Source: an uncultured Sphingomonadaceae bacterium (GTDB taxonomy: Bacteria > Pseudomonadota > Alphaproteobacteria > Sphingomonadales > Sphingomonadaceae). Taken from it: DNA of 64,000 nt. The stretch spans positions 637,327 through 701,326 of the forward strand of contig CANMWO010000002.1 in the NCBI GenBank assembly GCA_947501695.1, in the 5' to 3' direction. This document shows, one piece after another, positions 1 through 8,915 of this stretch. The notes below the pieces were generated by a model, which was not told the origin of the DNA, searched no databases, and saw nothing but the letters and a program-made list of their open reading frames with translations. The position numbers were made by a program, and so were the translations under genes. Every line of letters begins with the position of its first letter. Positions within the stretch are counted from its first letter, which is position 1.

Positions 1-1
1 A

Positions 2-1393
2 TGGGGACTGTTTCTGCCTGAACCTTCTAGTCTCTTTAACAAGTTATGGGATAGCCATATCGTCACTTCCTTACCGGGTGGTGGCGCATTGGTGGCCATT
101 GATCGCGTGTTTCTGCACGAGCGAACAGGGGCATCAGCGCTCAATTCACTAGCAGAAGCGGAGAGAGCGGTTACCGATCCGGCGCGCGTTTTTGCGGTGA
201 CAGACCATATTGTCGATACCCGCCCGGGACGCACGGACAAGACGTTAATGCCGGGCGGGCAGGCTTTCATTACTGAAACAAGAGCAGCCGCCAAAGTAGC
301 TGGTATTACGCTGTTCGATGTCAACGACCCCGATCAGGGGATTGTCCATGTCATCTCACCGGAGCTCGGCATCGTTTTGCCAGGATGTACGCTGGTAGCG
401 CCGGACAGCCATACTTGTACGCAGGGTGCTTTTGGAGCTCTAGCGTGGGGCATTGGTTCGTCGGAAGCCGAGCATGCGATGGCAACCGGGACATTGCGAC
501 TGAGTAAGCCAAAATCAATGCGCGTTCGTTTCTCGGGTCAGCCTACAAGAGGCGTCACTCCCAAGGATATGATCATGACACTGATCGCCCGCCATGGCGC
601 GGCAGGCGGCAAAGGTCATGCGGTCGAGTTTGCGGGCGAGGCGGTCAGCGCGCTTGATATGGAAGGGCGGATGACGCTCTGCAACATGGCAACGGAATTT
701 TCTGCGATGTCCGGCTTTATCGCCCCTGATGCCAAGGCTTTCGAATATTTGGAAGGTCGGCGCTATGCTCCCAAAGGAACAGATTGGGATCGAGCGGTCG
801 AAAGCTGGAAGCAATTGTCTAGCGATACCGGAGCAGTTTTCGACACTGAAATTGAGATAGATGCCAGTGCCATCACTCCTATGGTCAGTTGGGGGACAAG
901 CCCAGAAAATAGTATCGGCATAAACGGCGTAGTTCCTGATGATGCGGGCGAACGCTCGCTTGAATATATGGCATTGGATAAAGGCCAGAAGCTCGCCGGA
1001 ACATCAATTGATGCGGCGTTTATCGGCAGTTGCACCAACAGCCGTCTATCCGATCTGCGCCGGGCCAGCGCCCTGCTAAAGGGCAAGAAAATTGCCAACC
1101 ATGTCAAAGCCATTTGCGTACCCGGCTCATCCCGCGTCAAACGCGAAGCGGAAGCTGAAGGCATAGATGCAATTTTCCGCGAGGCCGGATTTGAATGGCG
1201 GGAAAGCGGTTGCTCCATGTGTTTCTATGCAGGCGGAGAGAGCTTTGCTCCCGGATCGCGGGTCATTTCAACGACCAACCGAAATTTTGAGAGCCGCCAG
1301 GGGCCCGGCGTTAAAACGCATATCGCCAGTCCCGAAACGGTTGTTGCGAGCGCGCTGGCTGGCGCGATTGCCGATGTACGGGAGTTGATGTGA
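2..1393 (+). CDS. leuC: LeuC-like (iso)propylmalate-type hydro-lyase, large subunit; 5' end outside window
   Basis: Aconitase-superfamily large subunit, [4Fe-4S] dehydratase/isomerase. The iron-sulfur ligands are visible: the Cys in FIGSCTNSR and the pair in ESGCSMC near the C-terminus. The first in-frame start codon inside the window is TTG at 89, but the reading frame is open to base 2 and encodes LFNKLWDSHIV plus a Gly-rich turn, which is the normal LeuC N-terminus. The gene therefore begins left of the window and 463 codons are visible. The motifs IDRVFLHERTG and TDHIVDT differ from the biosynthetic IDRHLVHEVTS and PDHNVPT, so this is a divergent paralogue. Its operon with an aldolase and a CoA-transferase suggests it hydrates or isomerises a substituted C5-C7 dicarboxylate (mesaconate/citramalate or dimethylmalate type) rather than making leucine. 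The substrate is inference. Confidence 0.88.
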   Translation, partial: WGLFLPEPSSLFNKLWDSHIVTSLPGGGALVAIDRVFLHERTGASALNSLAEAERAVTDPARVFAVTDHIVDTRPGRTDKTLMPGGQAFITETRAAAKVAGITLFDVNDPDQGIVHVISPELGIVLPGCTLVAPDSHTCTQGAFGALAWGIGSSEAEHAMATGTLRLSKPKSMRVRFSGQPTRGVTPKDMIMTLIARHGAAGGKGHAVEFAGEAVSALDMEGRMTLCNMATEFSAMSGFIAPDAKAFEYLEGRRYAPKGTDWDRAVESWKQLSSDTGAVFDTEIEIDASAITPMVSWGTSPENSIGINGVVPDDAGERSLEYMALDKGQKLAGTSIDAAFIGSCTNSRLSDLRRASALLKGKKIANHVKAICVPGSSRVKREAEAEGIDAIFREAGFEWRESGCSMCFYAGGESFAPGSRVISTTNRNFESRQGPGVKTHIASPETVVASALAGAIADVRELM

Positions 1394-2010
1394 TGGCTGA
1401 ACCTTTCACCACCCTCACCTCTCTTCCGATGCCGCTGGTCCGCGACAATATCGACACCGATCAGATCATTCCCTCCCGCGAGATGAAAAGCACAGGTAAA
1501 ACTGGCCTTGCCGACGGCTTGTTCGCTGGATGGCGCTATACCGAAATTGATGGACGCGAAGCTGACCCTGATTTCGTGCTCAACGATCCATATTATACTG
1601 ATAGCCAAATCATCCTCGGCGGCACCAATTTCGGCTGTGGATCGAGTCGCGAACATGCGGTCTGGGCTTTGGCCGAATATGGCTTTCGCGCCATCATCGC
1701 GCCCAGCTTTGCACCTATTTTCTCGGGCAACTGCGTTCGCAACGGGATACTCCCAGCCGTGATTGATGCCGATGCTATCGCCATCATCGAAAAGGCCAAC
1801 AGCCCGATCACGCTCGACTTGAGCGCGCAAAAGATTAGCATCGACGAAGGAAAGAGCTGGGCCTTCCCCATCGACGAGGAAGCTAAAGCAATGTTGATCG
1901 AGGGACTCGACGCGATCGACCTCAGTTTGAAAATGGCCAACGACATTGCCACATGGCAAAAGGCCGACCGCGCAAAGCGGCCATGGATATATCTAGGAGC
2001 CAACCAATGA
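1393..2010 (+). CDS. leuD: LeuD-like small subunit of the hydro-lyase
   Basis: Swivel-domain partner of the upstream LeuC-like protein, 205 residues, the usual LeuD length. Motifs seen: NIDTDQIIPSREM near the N-terminus, and GGTNFGCGSSREHAVW followed by FAPIFSGNC, the substrate-recognition loop region of the aconitase swivel domain. The ATG at 1393 shares its first base with the leuC TGA stop (TGATG); a GTG at 1390 is the alternative start. A GGGAG lies just upstream inside leuC. The stop overlaps the next ATG as ATGA, so the two subunits and the aldolase are translationally coupled. Assignment to the family is firm; the substrate is unknown and leucine biosynthesis is not the favoured role given the neighbours. 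Confidence 0.87.
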   Translation: MAEPFTTLTSLPMPLVRDNIDTDQIIPSREMKSTGKTGLADGLFAGWRYTEIDGREADPDFVLNDPYYTDSQIILGGTNFGCGSSREHAVWALAEYGFRAIIAPSFAPIFSGNCVRNGILPAVIDADAIAIIEKANSPITLDLSAQKISIDEGKSWAFPIDEEAKAMLIEGLDAIDLSLKMANDIATWQKADRAKRPWIYLGANQ

Positions 2011-2939
2011 CCTCTACCGTAACGATCAGCGAAGTGGGACCGCGCGATGGTCTGCAAAGCGTCGATGCCGTCATGCCCACTGAAGCAAAAAAAGCGTGGA
2101 TCAGGGCCGAAGCGGACGCGGGCGTGAGCGAGATTGAAGTGGGCAGCTTTGTGCCGCCGTCGCTGCTGCCGCAAATGGCGGATACGGCCGAAATCGTCGC
2201 CTACGCGAAAACACTACCTAGCCTAGATGTTGTGGCGCTAATTCCCAATTTGAAGGGCGCAGAGCGGGCCATTGCAGCGGGTGTCGACAAAATGTCGATC
2301 CCCTTTTCTATGTCCGAAACGCACAGCATCAACAATGTCCGCAAAGATCATCCCGCAATGCTCGCCGAGATCAAGGCAATCGCAGAACTCGTCGCAGCGC
2401 AGCCCGAGGGACAGCGCCCGCATTTTGAGGTTGGTCTGTCCACTGCCTTTGGATGCACAATCGAGGGTCCGGTGAGCGAAGATCAGGTCGCGCGTCTTGC
2501 TGAGGCAGCTATGAACGCCGGTGTGGCCGAAGTCGGCCTGTCTGATACCACCGGCTATGCCAATCCCGCCCAAGTCACTCGCATGGTGCGCCAGATCAAA
2601 TGTGCGATCGGCAGCGATAAACTCAACACCTTGCATCTTCACAACACGCGGGGTCTTGGTCTCGCCAATGTCATGGCCGGGTTAGAGGAAGGAATTACCA
2701 CTTTCGACGCCTCATTAGGTGGCCTTGGCGGCTGTCCCTTCGCGCCGGGCGCGTCGGGTAACATCGTGACGGAGGATCTCGTTTTCATGCTCGAAGCTAT
2801 GGGCATCGATACCGGCATTGATCTCGGCAAGCTTTTGAAAGTTAGAGAAATTATCGCAGAGGCCTTGCCCGGAGAGCCGCTCTATGGGTTTACGCCAGAT
2901 GCCGGCCTTCCTCTGGGATTTGATAAGGCAGCGGCATGA
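2007..2939 (+). CDS. HMG-CoA lyase family aldolase (copy 1)
   Basis: 310-residue DRE-TIM metallolyase that would cleave a 3-hydroxy-acyl-CoA between C2 and C3. Visible motifs: EVGPRDGLQ with Arg13 and Asp14 (catalytic/metal), the metal-binding His210 and His212 in LHLHNTRG, and the HMG-CoA lyase signature GGLGGCPFAPGASGN with the catalytic loop Cys243. The ATG at 2007 overlaps the leuD stop (ATGA) and has AGGAG at 1995-1999; an upstream ATG at 1953 in the same frame would overlap leuD widely and is rejected. The next gene again overlaps by ATGA. In this operon the likely substrate is the CoA thioester of the hydroxy-diacid formed by the LeuCD-like enzyme (inference). A second, different homologue lies at 15097. 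Confidence 0.88.
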   Translation: MTSTVTISEVGPRDGLQSVDAVMPTEAKKAWIRAEADAGVSEIEVGSFVPPSLLPQMADTAEIVAYAKTLPSLDVVALIPNLKGAERAIAAGVDKMSIPFSMSETHSINNVRKDHPAMLAEIKAIAELVAAQPEGQRPHFEVGLSTAFGCTIEGPVSEDQVARLAEAAMNAGVAEVGLSDTTGYANPAQVTRMVRQIKCAIGSDKLNTLHLHNTRGLGLANVMAGLEEGITTFDASLGGLGGCPFAPGASGNIVTEDLVFMLEAMGIDTGIDLGKLLKVREIIAEALPGEPLYGFTPDAGLPLGFDKAAA

Positions 2940-4111
2940 GCACACCGACACCCCTAGCAGGCCTGAAAGTCATTGAATTCACCCACATGGTCATGGGGCC
3001 GGCGGTTGGAGCTATCCTAGCTTCGCTCGGGGCCGAGGTCATCCGCGTCGAGCCGATTGGCGGCGACCGCACACGCAATCTAGTTGGTTCGGGTTCGGGC
3101 TATTTTCCAATGTATAATCGTCATAAGCAGAGCATCTCGCTAAACCTGAAAGACCCGGAAGGTCTGAAGATCGCTCAGCAACTGGTGGCAGATGCGGATA
3201 TTTTGGTCGAAAATTACCGGCCCGGCGCGATGGACAGGCTGGGGCTTGGTTACGAAGCCCTATGCAAGACCAACGAGCGCCTAATCTACGCTTCCGAAAA
3301 AGGTTTCCTCCCCGGCCCTTATGAAAACCGCACTGCCTTGGACGAAGTTGCGCAAATGATGGGCGGACTTGCTTATATGACGGGACCTCCCGGGCAACCA
3401 TTGCGAGCCGGCTCCAGCGTCATCGACGTAACCGGCGGCATGTTCGGCGTGATCGCCATCTTGGCAGCGGTCGAGGAACGCCACCGCACCGGCAAGGGTC
3501 AAAAAGTCCAAAGTTCACTTTTTGAAACAACAGTCTATTTGATCGGCCAGCATATGGCGCAAATGGCAGTGACTGGCAAAGCCGCCGATCCCATGCCTGC
3601 TCGCATTTCCGCGTGGGCAATTTATGATGTGTTTCAAACCAAGGACGAACCCATTTTCATCGGCGTGGTCACCGATGCCTTGTGGGAAAAATTCTGCAAG
3701 CTGTTCGCGCTGGATGATCTATGGGCCGATGAAAGTATCCGCGAGAATAACAACCGCGTCGCCGCGCGCGACCGGATCATGCCCAAAATTCGCGAATTGA
3801 TTTCTGGCTTCGGCCGCGACGAATTGATTGCCAAACTTGAAGGCACAGGCTTGCCCTTTGCACCTATCGCGCGGCCACAGGACATGTTCGATGACCCGCA
3901 TCTCAACGCCAGTGGCGGTCTGGAACCGGTAACGCTAGTCGATGGCGAGCAAACAAAGCTACCCGGTCTTCCCATCGAAATGAATGGGTCGCGACCATCT
4001 AACCCCGCAAAATTGTCTAATATTGGCGAACATAGCGATAGCATATTGGTTGGACTCGGCCTCGATGCCGAACAGATTCGCGCGCTGCGAGATGATGGAA
4101 GTGTTGGCTAG
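2936..4111 (+). CDS. CaiB/BaiF family III CoA-transferase (copy 1)
   Basis: 391 residues, the normal size for family III CoA-transferases, which move CoA between carboxylic acids through an aspartyl-CoA thioester. The candidate catalytic Asp is residue 164 in SVIDVTGG. The usual SGYGQxGPY stretch is replaced by KGFLPGPYENRTALDE, which separates this protein from the second CoA-transferase at 13852 and argues that they use different acids. Last of four genes with 1-4 base overlaps starting at leuC. Likely role: activating the hydroxy-diacid product of LeuCD for cleavage by the adjacent lyase (inference from order; the family assignment is secure). Confidence 0.88.
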   Translation: MSTPTPLAGLKVIEFTHMVMGPAVGAILASLGAEVIRVEPIGGDRTRNLVGSGSGYFPMYNRHKQSISLNLKDPEGLKIAQQLVADADILVENYRPGAMDRLGLGYEALCKTNERLIYASEKGFLPGPYENRTALDEVAQMMGGLAYMTGPPGQPLRAGSSVIDVTGGMFGVIAILAAVEERHRTGKGQKVQSSLFETTVYLIGQHMAQMAVTGKAADPMPARISAWAIYDVFQTKDEPIFIGVVTDALWEKFCKLFALDDLWADESIRENNNRVAARDRIMPKIRELISGFGRDELIAKLEGTGLPFAPIARPQDMFDDPHLNASGGLEPVTLVDGEQTKLPGLPIEMNGSRPSNPAKLSNIGEHSDSILVGLGLDAEQIRALRDDGSVG

Positions 4112-4195
4112 ACCAGTCTTACAAGATCAAAACTAACAGTGCCCAGCCGAGGCAATCTCCCTTATCCTTGCACGTAATAGGGGAGTGTGGTGGCG

Positions 4196-5815
4196 ATGAA
4201 TACAGATGTTCTTATCATTGGAGCAGGTGCGGCAGGGCTGAGTGCAGCCTTGGCCGCGCATGAATCAGGCTCCAGTGTCACCGTCATCGAGAAACAACCC
4301 AAATTGGGCGGCACTGCATCCATATCTGGCGGAATAGTATGGATACCGGGCAATCGGCAGATGCAGGTCCATGGCTTAGAAGACAGCCGGGAAGATGCGC
4401 TGGCCTATTTCCGTTCGCTCGATCAGGGTGATATTGACGATGTTACTCTATCCGCCTTTGTCGAAGAGGGGCCTCAGGCCCTCGCCTTTCTTGAAGACCT
4501 CGATGCTGCACGCCTGAGCCTGCTCGAGGGCTATCCTGACTATTATCTCGATCGGCCCGGAGCCAAGCCAGATGGCGGCCGCGCGCTCGACAACGACTTG
4601 TTCGACTTTACCCAGCTAGGTGCTTGGGCTGGCAAGGTTTTTGAACACGGCCCCGCGCCGCGCATGTTATTGCGGGAAACCCCACTTGGCGGTGGAACTG
4701 GACAAGTTGATCCGGCCGAGATGGCCCGCCGTGAAGCTGGCGATTTACGCGGCTGGGGACAGGCGTTGATCGGACGATTGCTGAAAGCTTGCCTCGACCG
4801 GGATATAGAACCTTTGCTGAATGTCGGCGGCTACCGTCTGCTCGTCGAAAACGGCCGGGCTACCGGGGCAACTGTGCGCAAAGATGGTAAGGATTTAACG
4901 ATCCATGCGAAACAAGGTGTAATCCTAGCCACAGGCGGTTTTGAATGGAACGAGGAGCTTAAACAGACTTTTCTGCGTGGACCGCTGGATGCACCAGCGT
5001 CTCCACCCGGCAATCAGGGTGATGGTCTGAAAATGGCGATGGCCGCTGGCGCCAGCCTTGGCAATATGACCAGCGCCTGGTGGGTACCAACCCTATCCAT
5101 ACCAGAGGTAAAATGGGAAGGCGGTGCACAACGCGCCATGCCGGTGCTGATCGAGCGAACCCTGCCGCACACGATCATGGTCAACGGGGCGGGCAAACGC
5201 TTTTGCAACGAAGCCAATAATTATTCCGCCCTTGCAGGCGCGTTTCACCAATTTGATCCTGCCACTTACTCTCACCCCAATTTACCAGCTTATCTGATTT
5301 TCGATTCTCAATATCTGTCGCGCTATCCGCTTGCCTCGGTCATGCCTGGCACGCCGGTGCCCGCATGGATAAACAGCGCGGATGATTTGGAAAGCCTTGG
5401 TAAGGCGATCGGTATTGACGGGATACAGCTCGAAGAAACGGTCAACCATTTCAACGCCCATGCGATCAAGGGGCACGACCCCGATTTTGCTCGTGGCGAG
5501 AGTGCTTATGATCGGTTTTACGGCGATCGCTCGCGAGATGGCGCTTCGGCGACATTGGGTCCAATTACCAACGGCCCCTTCTACGCAGTAGAAATTAAAA
5601 TGGGGACGCTCGGTACAAATGGCGGCGCCAAAACAGATGGATCGGCGCAAGTGCTGGATCTCGACGGAGAGCCCATTCCCGGTCTGTTCGCCGCTGGCAA
5701 TGTCATCAGCTGCCCGACCGGCGGCGTCTATGCGGGGGCGGGTGGCACGCTCGGCCCGGCTTTGACCTTTGGATATATAGCCGGGCGCGCGGCGGCGCGG
5801 CGAATCAACAGCTGA
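4196..5815 (+). CDS. FAD-dependent oxidoreductase, KstD / fumarate reductase flavoprotein family
   Basis: 539 residues. The N-terminal dinucleotide fold is DVLIIGAGAAGLSAA, followed by an EKQPKLGGT segment that binds the FAD ribose. A C-terminal GLFAAGNV plus GGVYAGAGGTLG closes the FAD site, as in 3-ketosteroid delta1-dehydrogenases and soluble fumarate reductases. Such enzymes introduce or reduce a C=C next to a carbonyl or carboxylate. I chose ATG 4196; GTG codons at 4187 and 4190 are in frame behind a GGGGAG at 4179-4184. It lies 84 bases after the CoA-transferase on the same strand and is probably in the same operon. No signal peptide, so cytoplasmic. The substrate cannot be deduced. Confidence 0.82.
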   Translation: MNTDVLIIGAGAAGLSAALAAHESGSSVTVIEKQPKLGGTASISGGIVWIPGNRQMQVHGLEDSREDALAYFRSLDQGDIDDVTLSAFVEEGPQALAFLEDLDAARLSLLEGYPDYYLDRPGAKPDGGRALDNDLFDFTQLGAWAGKVFEHGPAPRMLLRETPLGGGTGQVDPAEMARREAGDLRGWGQALIGRLLKACLDRDIEPLLNVGGYRLLVENGRATGATVRKDGKDLTIHAKQGVILATGGFEWNEELKQTFLRGPLDAPASPPGNQGDGLKMAMAAGASLGNMTSAWWVPTLSIPEVKWEGGAQRAMPVLIERTLPHTIMVNGAGKRFCNEANNYSALAGAFHQFDPATYSHPNLPAYLIFDSQYLSRYPLASVMPGTPVPAWINSADDLESLGKAIGIDGIQLEETVNHFNAHAIKGHDPDFARGESAYDRFYGDRSRDGASATLGPITNGPFYAVEIKMGTLGTNGGAKTDGSAQVLDLDGEPIPGLFAAGNVISCPTGGVYAGAGGTLGPALTFGYIAGRAAARRINS

Positions 5816-5859
5816 AACAAATCATCGCTAAGAATGAAGAGGATAAGATCATCAAAATA

Positions 5860-6804
5860 TTGACAATCGGCGCGACCGGCGACCAAGGCCACCCTTTGCT
5901 TCAGCGGTTGCTGGAAGCCGACATGCACCCAGTGGCGGCATTGCGCAATCCGTCGGCGCTGGCCAACACACCTTTTGCCAACGTCGAAACCATAACGGCC
6001 GATCTATATGATGAGCAGTCGATGATCGCCGCAGCGCAGGGCATGGATGCCATTGCGATGCATCTACCATTCGTTTTTGATCTGGAAAAAGCAACTCAGT
6101 TGGGCCGCAATATTGCCGCCGCCGCCAAAGCCAGCAGCGTCCGCAAGATTGTTTTCAACACCAGCTGTTATGTAGCCGACCAAGATAATGGCAACCCGGC
6201 CCATGATGGCCGCCGGGCGATTGAACAGGCGATTATCGACAGCGGCGTGACCTATGCCATTTTCGAAACCAAAGTGTTCATGGACAATATGATCCGCAGT
6301 TGGAACAAACCATCCATCGTCAACAGTTCGATATTTGCCTATCCGGCCAAACCGGATCTAAAAATATCATGGATCTGCCTCGACGATGTCGCAGCCTTCA
6401 TGGTTGAAGCCCTGCAGAATGAAGACCTGCCCAGCGGACGCTATGCCGTTGGCGGGCCGCAAGCCCTAGTGGGTGATGAGGTGGCTGCCATACTCAGCGA
6501 AGTTGCTGGCAAACCAATCACTTTCAAAAGCCTGACACCGGACGCATTTGCCTCCGCAATGAGCCTGTTGGTCACCGGATCGGCAACAGTCGAACCCAAG
6601 TCGATTTATAGCGGTATGGCGAGCTTTTATAGCTTCTACAACGAGCAGCCGATATCCCCGCTGATCGCAGATACGGTCGAAATGGGAAAATATTTCAAAA
6701 CCCGGCCCACACCGCTCGCGGAATGGGCGGCGCGCCAAGATTGGACCGATCCCACCGACCCGGCGCTGGCGATCAGAATGGCAGGTATGCAAAAGGCCGG
6801 ATAA
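5860..6804 (+). CDS. NmrA-like NAD(P)-binding protein (atypical SDR)
   Basis: 314 residues from TTG 5860. The Rossmann motif GATGDQG and the overall layout match NmrA/HSCARG-type atypical SDRs, which bind NADP and act as reductases or redox sensors. The start is odd: the frame stays open upstream and the codons for KIIKIL, which would form the first beta strand, precede the TTG. A strong GAAGAGGA (5836-5843) sits 4-7 bases ahead of two ATC codons (5848, 5851) but about 16 bases ahead of the TTG. Either initiation is at a non-canonical AUC, or a base change has removed the original start. The next gene follows after 100 bases. Confidence 0.72.
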   Translation: MTIGATGDQGHPLLQRLLEADMHPVAALRNPSALANTPFANVETITADLYDEQSMIAAAQGMDAIAMHLPFVFDLEKATQLGRNIAAAAKASSVRKIVFNTSCYVADQDNGNPAHDGRRAIEQAIIDSGVTYAIFETKVFMDNMIRSWNKPSIVNSSIFAYPAKPDLKISWICLDDVAAFMVEALQNEDLPSGRYAVGGPQALVGDEVAAILSEVAGKPITFKSLTPDAFASAMSLLVTGSATVEPKSIYSGMASFYSFYNEQPISPLIADTVEMGKYFKTRPTPLAEWAARQDWTDPTDPALAIRMAGMQKAG

Positions 6805-6847
6805 CATCCTAATTCTATTGCTGTCATTCAAAAATCTGTCATGTTAA

Positions 6848-6884
6848 TTGGCTAAGCCAAGAATAGTATTCGATAGGGAATACT
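6848..6884. promoter_or_regulatory. Two adjacent inverted repeats upstream of the PhoX-like gene
   Basis: Bases 6848-6860 form a perfect hyphenated palindrome, TTGGCT-A-AGCCAA. Bases 6865-6884 form AGTATTC-N6-GAATACT. Both lie in the 100-base gap before the DUF839 gene at 6906. Neither is followed by a T run, so they look more like operator sites or mRNA structure than terminators. The protein partner is unknown. Confidence 0.4.
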
Positions 6885-6905
6885 GCCACTTACAGGATAG
6901 CCAGT

Positions 6906-8267
6906 ATGCAGTTAAATCGTCGCAATTTTAGTGGAGGGCTGACCGCCCTCGCTTTTTCCGGATTTGCGCAGCACAGCAGCCTAGCCAGAAGTGGCGAGGC
7001 CATGTCCCATAAAGGATATGGCGCGTTGCAGCCTGATCCAAACGGTTTGCTCGATCTGCCCGAAGGTTTTTCCTATCGCGTCATCTCCGAATTTCGCGGC
7101 GCGATGTCCGATGGCAATCGCGTGCCCGACCGCGCTGATGGCATGGGCTGTTTCGCCATGCCGGATGGCAAAATCGCACTGGTGCGCAATCATGAACTCA
7201 AAGTCAGCAATTTCGATGATGGTCCTTTTGGCAATATCCCATCGACGCTGGAAACCTATGATCATAGCACAGATGGAAAGCCGCTGGTCGGCGGCACAAC
7301 CACCTTGTTGCTCGATGGTCAAACGCTGGCTGTAGAGCGCGAACATCTTAGTCTCGTGGGAACGATCCGCAATTGTGCCGGCGGCATAACACCTTGGGGC
7401 AGCTGGCTGACCTGCGAGGAAGATGTAACCCGTGCCGGTGATGGCGTGAAGCGCGATCATGGTTGGGTTTTTGAAGTGCCCGCTGCCCATGAAGGACTGG
7501 TGGACCCGGTCCCACTTAAAGCAATGGGACGGTTTAATCATGAAGCTGCTGCTGTCGATCCGGCAACCGGAATCGTTTATCTGACCGAGGATCGCAACGA
7601 CAGCCTGCTCTATCGTTTCATTCCCAATGTTGCTGGCAAGCTAACTGAGGGTGGCAAGTTGCAGGCCTTAGTCTTTGCTGACGAGACACTGGACAATGAT
7701 AGCCGCAACTGGAACAATCCAAGCCTCAAACCCGGGGCGTGGCAATTTGTTCGCTGGATTGATATGACCGATGTCGAAAGCCCGGTAGATGACCTGCGCA
7801 TCCGTGGAGCCAATGATGGAGCCGTCAAGTTCGCGCGCGGTGAAGGCATAATTTTTGGCGATGGCGAGTTTTATTTCTGCTGCACATCGGGGGGAGCGAC
7901 CAAGGAAGGGCAGATCATGCGCTACCGACCATCCCGCTTCGAAGGACAAAAGGAAGAAGCCGGTGCGCCAGGGCTCTTGCAATTATTTATGGAATCGACT
8001 GATCGCCGCCAATATAGCTATGGCGACAATATCGAGATCGCCCCCAATGGCCATCTGATCGTCTGCGAAGATCAATATAGCGATACCGTCGATAACCATC
8101 TACGTGGTGTCACACCCCGCGGAGAAGCCTATGCTCTGGGACGAATTCGTGTCCAAACGGAACCTGCGGGAGCTTGCTTCTCTCCCGATGGAAAGACGAT
8201 GTTCTTAAACCTTTATAGCCCAACAAAAACACTCGCGATTTCGGGTCCTTGGGGCAAAGCGATTTAG
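6906..8267 (+). CDS. PhoX-family (DUF839) exported protein
   Basis: 453 residues with a Tat signal: NRRNFSGGL followed by a hydrophobic stretch ending near the LARS segment, so probably folded before export to the periplasm. The body is a DUF839/PhoX beta-propeller, with YRVISEFRGAMSDG near the N-terminus, NHEL, a GGTTTL segment, NCAGGITPWGSWLTCEED and a C-terminal GACFSPDGKTMF. PhoX alkaline phosphatases use an Fe-Ca cofactor; the Cys and acidic residues of NCAGG and WLTCEED fit. ATG with AGGATAG upstream. In this catabolic setting it may be a hydrolase for an ester or lactone rather than a phosphate scavenger (inference). Confidence 0.8.
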   Translation: MQLNRRNFSGGLTALAFSGFAQHSSLARSGEAMSHKGYGALQPDPNGLLDLPEGFSYRVISEFRGAMSDGNRVPDRADGMGCFAMPDGKIALVRNHELKVSNFDDGPFGNIPSTLETYDHSTDGKPLVGGTTTLLLDGQTLAVEREHLSLVGTIRNCAGGITPWGSWLTCEEDVTRAGDGVKRDHGWVFEVPAAHEGLVDPVPLKAMGRFNHEAAAVDPATGIVYLTEDRNDSLLYRFIPNVAGKLTEGGKLQALVFADETLDNDSRNWNNPSLKPGAWQFVRWIDMTDVESPVDDLRIRGANDGAVKFARGEGIIFGDGEFYFCCTSGGATKEGQIMRYRPSRFEGQKEEAGAPGLLQLFMESTDRRQYSYGDNIEIAPNGHLIVCEDQYSDTVDNHLRGVTPRGEAYALGRIRVQTEPAGACFSPDGKTMFLNLYSPTKTLAISGPWGKAI

Positions 8268-8282
8268 TTTTTGTACGAACGG

Positions 8283-8912
8283 CTAGAGCTTTAGTCCGTT
8301 CAAATAATCCAATAGTGCGGCGCTCGGCATAACGTCGGCATATTTTGCCTGCATATCGAACAAATTGGCCTGATGCGGCGCTTCATGCCGGTCGCCAACC
8401 GCATCTTCGGCGATGATTGGGATGAAACCATGCGAAGAACAGTCGACACAGCTCGCCCGCACACAACCGCTGGTCGACAGGCCGGTAATGATCAGACTGT
8501 CATTGCCATTAGCGGTCAGGGTTGATGCGAGAGACGTACCAAAAAAAGCGCTCGGATAATGTTTGGTGATGATCAGTTCATCGTCCGCTGGCTCCAGCCC
8601 CTTGGGCCATGCCCCCATTGGATGCCCTGCGACAAAATTTTCAAGCGGCGGGACTTTCTGGGCAAAGCGTCCGCCCTCAATCATCGACTTGGTATAGCTC
8701 ACATTGGTATAGATGATCAGCAGACCCGCCTTACGCGCCGCGTCGCGGAGCCGAAGAGCATTTTCCAACGCATCCTCAACGCCAGCGTAGAGCGCGCAGG
8801 ACGGATCAAAATAGGCTTCGACGAAATCAATGAGAATGAGCGCAGGCTTTGCACCAAACCCCATTGATCCGTCGAAGACCCCCCCGTAATTATCCGCTGT
8901 ATCGCCTGTCAT
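8283..8912 (-). CDS. Isochorismatase-fold amidohydrolase (N-carbamoylsarcosine / maleamate amidase-like)
   Basis: 209 residues with the catalytic triad of cysteine hydrolases of this fold: Asp29 in LILIDFVEAYF, Lys117 in IITKHYPSAFFGT and Cys150 in LSTSGCVRASCVD. A cis-peptide-type TSG precedes the Cys. The N-terminal LIDFVEAY resembles N-carbamoylsarcosine amidase more than isochorismatase. The start lies 3 bases after the stop of the TonB receptor, so the two are co-transcribed. With HyuA/HyuB and a hydantoin-racemase homologue in the same island, it probably removes ammonia or a carbamoyl group from an opened-ring intermediate (inference). Confidence 0.82.
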   Translation of the reverse strand: MTGDTADNYGGVFDGSMGFGAKPALILIDFVEAYFDPSCALYAGVEDALENALRLRDAARKAGLLIIYTNVSYTKSMIEGGRFAQKVPPLENFVAGHPMGAWPKGLEPADDELIITKHYPSAFFGTSLASTLTANGNDSLIITGLSTSGCVRASCVDCSSHGFIPIIAEDAVGDRHEAPHQANLFDMQAKYADVMPSAALLDYLNGLKL

Positions 8913-8915
8913 TGA

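Noticed and set aside
1-2010. LeuC/LeuD as leucine biosynthesis genes
   Set aside because: No leuA or leuB nearby, divergent active-site region motifs, and overlap with a lyase and CoA-transferase point to catabolism.
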